This document shows, piece by piece, positions 59,899-64,000 of a stretch of DNA of 64,000 bases. How positions within the stretch are numbered: the stretch's first letter is position 1; the number at the start of each line of letters is the position of its first letter. A program made the position numbers and the translations under genes. This stretch comes from Streptomyces sp. YIM 121038 (GTDB taxonomy: Bacteria > Actinomycetota > Actinomycetes > Streptomycetales > Streptomycetaceae). A model generated the notes under the pieces. It was not told the DNA's origin. It made no database searches and was given only the letters and a program-made list of their open reading frames with translations. The DNA lies in contig NZ_CP030771.1 in assembly GCF_006088715.1 (NCBI RefSeq), forward strand, positions 5,032,001-5,096,000. Direction: 5' to 3'.

Positions 59899-61413
59899 AT
59901 GACAGCACTCGATCTCAGCAGCCCGGTCGCCGTGGTCGGCACCGGCACCATGGGCCAGGGCATAGCCCAGGTCGCCCTGGTGGCGGGACACCCGGTGCGG
60001 CTGTACGACGCCGCGCCCGGCTTCGCGAAGACGGCCGCCGAGGCGATCACCGCCCGTCTGGACCGGCTCGTGGAGAAGGGCCGACTCGACCAGGCCGCCC
60101 GCGCCGCGGCCGCCGGGCGCCTCGAGGCGGTCGACGACCTGGCCGAGCTCGCCGGGTGCGGGCTCGTGGTCGAGGCCGTCCTGGAGCAACTGGACGTCAA
60201 GCAGAAGCTGTTCCAGGACCTCGAGGGCGTCGTCGCCGAGGACTGTCTGCTCGCCACGAACACCTCGTCCCTGTCCGTGACGGCCATCGCGGGCGCGCTG
60301 ACCGGGCCCGGCCGCTTCGTGGGCCTGCACTTCTTCAACCCGGCGCCGCTGCTGCCCCTCGTCGAGGTCGTCAGCGGCTTCGCGACCGACGAGACAGCCG
60401 CCACGCGCGCGTACGACACGGCGAAGGCCTGGGGCAAGACCCCGGTGCGCTGCGCCGACACCCCCGGGTTCATCGTCAACCGCGTCGCGCGCCCCTTCTA
60501 CGCCGAGGCGCTGCGCGCGTACGAGGAGCGGGCCGCGGACCCGGCGACGATCGACGCCGTGCTGCGCGAGTGCGGCGGCTTCAGGATGGGCCCCTTCGAG
60601 CTCACCGACCTCATCGGCCAGGACGTGAACGAGGCCGTCACGCGCTCGGTGTGGGAGTCGTTCTTCCAGGACCCCAAGTTCACGCCGTCCCTCGCCCAGC
60701 GCCGCCTCGTCGAATCGCGCCGCCTGGGGCGCAAGTCGGGGCAGGGCTGGTACGCGTACGGGGACGACGCCCCGCGTGCCGAGCCGCACACCGCGGAGCC
60801 CGCCGACGCGCCGGCGGCCGTCACCCTGCGCGGCGAGCTGTTCCAGGCCGCGGCCCTCGTCGGGCTCATCGAGGCCGCGGGCATCCGCGTGGACCGCGAG
60901 GAAACCGCGGGTGCGCCCTGCCCGGGCTGGATCGAGCTGCCCGGCGGAGCGCGGCTCGCCCTCGTCTCCGGCACGTCCGTGCACGCCATGGCGGAGCCCA
61001 CGATCGAGTTCGACCTGGCCCTCGACTACGCGAGCGCCACCCGGGTCGCCCTCGCCCGTGACGTGCGCGTGAGCGACCAGGACCTCAGCGAGGCCGTGGG
61101 CCTCTTCCAGGCGCTCGGCAAGAAGGTCAGCGTCATCCGGGCCACCCCGGGCATGATCGTGGCCCGTACCGTCGCGATGCTCGTCGACGTCGCGCACGAC
61201 GCCGTCGCGCGCGAGGTGGCCCACGCGGACGACGTCGACACCGCCATGCGCCTGGGCGTCAACTACCCCCGCGGACCGCTCGCCTGGGGAGCCGGGCTCG
61301 GCCTCTCCTGGGTGGCCCAGTTCCTCGACGACGTGCACAGCGAGTACCCCTCGGGGCGCTACGCCCCCTCTCCGGGGCTGCGCCTCGCGGCCGCTCAGGA
61401 GGAGAACGGATGA
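59899..61413 (+). CDS. paaH: 3-hydroxyacyl-CoA dehydrogenase (PaaH type)
   Basis: The 504-residue NAD-dependent enzyme oxidises 3-hydroxyadipyl-CoA-type intermediates. It has a Rossmann start VVGTGTMGQGIAQVALVAGH, the catalytic His region GLHFFNPAPLLPLVEVV, TPGFIVNRVARPF and two C-terminal dimerisation domains; the second covers about 400-495. The length is typical of PaaH/PaaC-type fused forms. ATG 59899 follows GGGAGGA, and its end overlaps the TetR gene by four bases, so enzyme and regulator are coupled. Confidence 0.92.
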   Translation: MTALDLSSPVAVVGTGTMGQGIAQVALVAGHPVRLYDAAPGFAKTAAEAITARLDRLVEKGRLDQAARAAAAGRLEAVDDLAELAGCGLVVEAVLEQLDVKQKLFQDLEGVVAEDCLLATNTSSLSVTAIAGALTGPGRFVGLHFFNPAPLLPLVEVVSGFATDETAATRAYDTAKAWGKTPVRCADTPGFIVNRVARPFYAEALRAYEERAADPATIDAVLRECGGFRMGPFELTDLIGQDVNEAVTRSVWESFFQDPKFTPSLAQRRLVESRRLGRKSGQGWYAYGDDAPRAEPHTAEPADAPAAVTLRGELFQAAALVGLIEAAGIRVDREETAGAPCPGWIELPGGARLALVSGTSVHAMAEPTIEFDLALDYASATRVALARDVRVSDQDLSEAVGLFQALGKKVSVIRATPGMIVARTVAMLVDVAHDAVAREVAHADDVDTAMRLGVNYPRGPLAWGAGLGLSWVAQFLDDVHSEYPSGRYAPSPGLRLAAAQEENG

Positions 61414-62003
61414 CCACGGCGAGGCGCGACACCTACACCCCGCAGACCCTCCTCGAGGTCGCTGTGCGGGTCTTCAACGAGCGGGGCTACGACGGCACGT
61501 CCATGGAGCACCTCTCCAAGGCTGCCGGCATCTCCAAGTCGTCGATCTACCACCACGTCGCGGGCAAGGAGGAGTTGCTGCGGCGCGCGGTGAGCCGGGC
61601 GCTCGACGGCCTCTTCGCCGTCCTCGACGAGGAGCACGCGCGCGTGGGCAGGGCGGTGGAGCGCCTGGAGTACGTCACGCGCCGCACCGTCGAGGTCCTT
61701 GTGGCCGAGCTGCCCTATGTGACGCTGCTGCTGCGCGTGCGCGGCAACACCGACACCGAGCGGTGGGCGATGGAGCGGCGCAGGGACTTCGACCACCAGG
61801 TCGCGGCGCTCCTCAAGGAGGCCGCGGCGGACGGCGACCTGCGCTCGGACGTCGAGCTGCGCCTCGCCACCAGGCTGCTCTTCGGAATGATCAATTCCAT
61901 CGTGGAGTGGTACCGGCCGGACAGCCGTGGTGCCGCCGACGGGACGGAAGTCGCCGAAGCGGTGGTGCAGTTGGCGTTCGCGGGGTTGCGTACGGACGGC
62001 TGA
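61410..62003 (+). CDS. paaR: TetR-family regulator, likely PaaR
   Basis: The 197-residue repressor has an N-terminal TetR helix-turn-helix (about 11-57: LLEVAVRVFNERGYDGTSME, HLSKAAGISKSSIYHHVAGK) and a C-terminal ligand domain. Coupling to paaH and the presence of one palindrome at each nearby paa promoter argue that it is the PaaR repressor, released by phenylacetyl-CoA in characterised relatives. The assignment is inference from context. Confidence 0.82.
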   Translation: MTTARRDTYTPQTLLEVAVRVFNERGYDGTSMEHLSKAAGISKSSIYHHVAGKEELLRRAVSRALDGLFAVLDEEHARVGRAVERLEYVTRRTVEVLVAELPYVTLLLRVRGNTDTERWAMERRRDFDHQVAALLKEAAADGDLRSDVELRLATRLLFGMINSIVEWYRPDSRGAADGTEVAEAVVQLAFAGLRTDG

Positions 62004-62012
62004 GAGCCGGTG

Positions 62013-62042
62013 GTACGCCGACGGCTGAATCCGTCGGCGTAC
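62013..62042. terminator. Terminator between paaR and Lrp gene
   Basis: A perfect 12-bp stem (62013-62024 and 62031-62042) with a 6-nt loop between convergent genes. Confidence 0.75.
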
Positions 62043-62065
62043 GCCCGGCGCGAACGGTCGGCGCC

Positions 62066-62566
62066 TCAGCCCTCCGTCTCCAGGTCGTCCTCCTCGAAGA
62101 CCAGCAGCGTGCGCGTGCTCAGGACCTCGGGGATGGACTGCAGACGGGTGAGCACCAGCTCGCGCAACGCGCGCGTGTCGGGCGTGTGCACCAGGAGCAG
62201 TACGTCGAAGTCGCCGCTGACCAGGGCGATGTGCGACGCGCCCGGCAGTGTGCGCAGCTGGTCGCGGACCGTGCGCCAGGTGTTCTGGACGATCTTCAGG
62301 GTGATGTACGCGGAAGCGCCCTGGCCTGCCCGTTCGTGGTTGATCCGGGCGCCGAAGCCACGGATGACACCGTCCTCGATGAGCCGGTTGATGCGCGCGT
62401 AGGCGTTCGCCCGCGACACGTGGACGCGCTCCGCCACGGAACGTATCGAGGCGCGACCGTCCGTGTGCAGGATCTGCAGGATGTCGCGGTCGATGGCGTC
62501 CAGCGGACGGGGCTGCGGTTCCGGACGGCCCCCGTCCTGCTTGTCGGCCATTCGTTCAGCTGCCAT
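62066..62566 (-). CDS. bkdR: Lrp/AsnC-family regulator of the bkd operon (BkdR type)
   Basis: The 166-residue protein has an N-terminal winged helix-turn-helix (LDAIDRDILQILHTDGRASI, VAERVHVSRANAYARINRL) and a C-terminal RAM ligand domain (YITLKIVQNTWRTVRDQL, VSGDFDVLLLVHT). It is divergent from bkdA, as BkdR is in other Streptomyces, and probably responds to branched-chain amino acids. ATG 62566 has AGGAGG nine bases upstream. Confidence 0.9.
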   Translation of the reverse strand: MAAERMADKQDGGRPEPQPRPLDAIDRDILQILHTDGRASIRSVAERVHVSRANAYARINRLIEDGVIRGFGARINHERAGQGASAYITLKIVQNTWRTVRDQLRTLPGASHIALVSGDFDVLLLVHTPDTRALRELVLTRLQSIPEVLSTRTLLVFEEDDLETEG

Positions 62567-62624
62567 GTCCCCCCGCCTCCTTACCATGGACGTAATGCGT
62601 CCATCCCAGGCTGTGCAGAACCGT

Positions 62625-62633
62625 TTGTCCACA
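62625..62633 (+). promoter_or_regulatory. Single DnaA box in bkdR-bkdA promoter region
   Basis: TTGTCCACA is the standard Streptomyces DnaA box. Confidence 0.6.
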
Positions 62634-62667
62634 GCCTGGAGGTGCCTGTAGCCAAAATGTGCCAACG

Positions 62668-62681
62668 ACCGAACAATCGGT
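62668..62681. promoter_or_regulatory. PaaR-like palindrome before bkdA
   Basis: ACCGAACAATCGGT differs from the two other PaaR-type sites by one central base. It lies 87 bp before bkdA and 102 bp before the Lrp gene. Confidence 0.55.
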
Positions 62682-62767
62682 AGGTGAGGCGCATCACATC
62701 GCCGCGCCTCTTTTGCAGCTCCCACGAGGAGACCGCTTCCCTCAGCATCCCCCCAGGAGGTGCCGTC

Positions 62768-63910
62768 ATGACGGTCATGGAGCAGCGGGGCGCCTATCGA
62801 CCCGCCCCGCCCCCCGCATGGCAGCTCAGGACAGACCCTGAGCCGCTGCTGCCCGACGCGGCGCCGTATCGGGTGCTCGGCACCGAGGCCGCCGCCTCGG
62901 CCGACCCGCAGCTGCTCCTGCGCCTGCACGCCGAACTGGTGCGCGGACGGCGGTACAACACCCAGGCGACCGCCCTCACCAAGCAGGGCAGGCTCGCGGT
63001 GTACCCGTCAAGCACCGGCCAGGAGGCCTGCGAGATCGGCGCCGCGCTCGCCCTGGAGGAGCGCGACTGGCTCTTCCCCAGCTATCGCGACACCCTCGCG
63101 GCCGTGGCGCGCGGCCTCGACCCGGTGCGCGCCCTCACGCTCCTGCGCGGGGACTGGCACACCGGGTACGACCCGCGTGAGCACCGGATAGCGCCCCTGT
63201 GCACACCGCTGGCCACCCAGCTGCCGCACGCCGTGGGCCTCGCGCACGCCGCCCGCCTCAAGGGCGACGACGTCGTCGCGCTCGCCATGGTCGGCGACGG
63301 CGGCACCAGCGAGGGCGACTTCCACGAGGCGCTGAACTTCGCGGCCGTGTGGCGGGCGCCGGTGGTCTTCCTCGTGCAGAACAACGGCTTCGCGATCTCC
63401 GTGCCGCTCGCCAAGCAGACGGCCGCTCCCTCCTTGGCGCACAAGGCCGTGGGCTACGGCATGCCGGGCCGCCTGGTGGACGGCAACGACGCGGTCGCGG
63501 TGCACCAGGTGCTCAGCGAGGCCGTGCGGCACGCGCGCGAGGGCGGCGGCCCCACCCTCGTGGAAGCGGTGACGTACCGCCTGGAAGCGCACACCAACGC
63601 GGACGACGCCACGCGCTACCGCCAGGACGACGAGGTGGAGGCCTGGCGCGACCACGACCCGGTCCTGCTCGTGGAGCGGGAGCTGACCGCGCGCGGGCTG
63701 CTCGACGAGGACCGCGCCGCCACGGTGCGCGAGAACGCCGAGGCGATGGCGGCGGACCTGAGGGAACGGATGAACCAGGACCCCGAGCTCGACCCGATGG
63801 ACCTGTTCACCCACGTGTACGCCGAGCAGACCTCCCAACTGCGCGAGCAGGCCGCCCAGCTGCGGGCCGAGCTCGACGCCGAGACCGAGTCGGACGGAGC
63901 GGGCCGATGA
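62768..63910 (+). CDS. bkdA: Branched-chain 2-oxoacid dehydrogenase E1 alpha subunit
   Basis: The 380-residue thiamine-diphosphate enzyme decarboxylates branched-chain keto acids, giving starters for branched fatty acids and polyketides. The ThDP motif is GDGGTSEGDFHEALNFA...QNN; others are YPSSTGQEACEIGAALAL and VEAVTYRLEAHTNADDATRY. AGGAGG precedes ATG 62768. Its stop overlaps the E1 beta ATG. Confidence 0.95.
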   Translation: MTVMEQRGAYRPAPPPAWQLRTDPEPLLPDAAPYRVLGTEAAASADPQLLLRLHAELVRGRRYNTQATALTKQGRLAVYPSSTGQEACEIGAALALEERDWLFPSYRDTLAAVARGLDPVRALTLLRGDWHTGYDPREHRIAPLCTPLATQLPHAVGLAHAARLKGDDVVALAMVGDGGTSEGDFHEALNFAAVWRAPVVFLVQNNGFAISVPLAKQTAAPSLAHKAVGYGMPGRLVDGNDAVAVHQVLSEAVRHAREGGGPTLVEAVTYRLEAHTNADDATRYRQDDEVEAWRDHDPVLLVERELTARGLLDEDRAATVRENAEAMAADLRERMNQDPELDPMDLFTHVYAEQTSQLREQAAQLRAELDAETESDGAGR

Positions 63911-64000
63911 CCACTGTCGCCGTGAAACCGGCCACCATGGGGCAGGCGCTCGGGCGCGCCCTGCGCGACGCGATGGCCGACGACCCCACCGTGCACGTCA
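63907..64000 (+). CDS. bkdB: Branched-chain 2-oxoacid dehydrogenase E1 beta subunit, start only
   Basis: Only the first 31 codons lie in the window: MTTVAVKPATMGQALGRALR then DAMADDPTVHV, the usual start of E1 beta. ATG 63907 overlaps the bkdA stop by four bases, so the two subunits are coupled. Confidence 0.9.
   Translation, partial: MTTVAVKPATMGQALGRALRDAMADDPTVHV

Overview
The window reads as high-GC Streptomyces chromosome. Genes are dense, the third codon position is almost always G or C, GTG and TTG starts are common, and it carries rodlins, chaplins, a melC tyrosinase pair, crgA and class E sortases. No insertion sequence, phage gene or CRISPR array was seen.

Left third (about 1-23,400): an aerial-surface and exopolysaccharide region. 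It has two divergent rodlin genes (one cut by the window edge), a short chaplin and a sortase-anchored long chaplin. A leftward eight-gene polysaccharide operon follows (15,441 to 5,763: glycosyltransferase, polyprenyl sugar-phosphotransferase, O-antigen-type polymerase, MurJ-like flippase, deacetylase, second glycosyltransferase, Wzz-like protein, GNAT-fold protein), with a GH26-like hydrolase and an ATP-grasp enzyme beside it. Then come three more short chaplins (one without cysteines, one with a glycine-rich tail), several small secreted proteins of unknown function, the melC1-melC2 tyrosinase pair and an M23 peptidase. The deacetylase tail contains two perfect ParB-binding parS sites.

Middle (23,500-28,600): a CheB-like and a CheR-PAS protein without visible chemoreceptors, two GAF-ANTAR regulators and a DUF5324-type protein.

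From 28,900 to 43,900 is the conserved division and cell-wall control block: cyclophilin, rhomboid protease, crgA, DUF881 protein, three class E sortases with a pabA/trpG-type amidotransferase, then a leftward operon fhaA-fhaB-pstP-ftsW-pbpA-pknB. A 1.4 kb stretch without a convincing gene and a tRNA-Leu(CAG) follow.

Right end (45,800-64,000): a DUF2252 protein, a reductase-like protein, a J-domain-like protein, a rhodanese, an acyl-CoA dehydrogenase under a KstR-type palindrome, the phenylacetyl-CoA epoxidase operon paaABCDE, a DUF5819-HTTM pair with an SpoU methyltransferase, paaN, a paaH-type dehydrogenase, a PaaR-like TetR regulator, an Lrp regulator and the start of a branched-chain keto-acid dehydrogenase operon. 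A 14-bp palindrome occurs identically at the paaA and paaN/paaH promoters and with one change at the bkd promoter, suggesting one PaaR-type regulon.

From memory of S. coelicolor, the left third matches the SCO2699-SCO2719 area and the rest the SCO3830-SCO3857 area, which are far apart there. The parS pair and the DnaA boxes (a cluster of four near 30.7-30.9 kb and three single ones) fit a position close to oriC.
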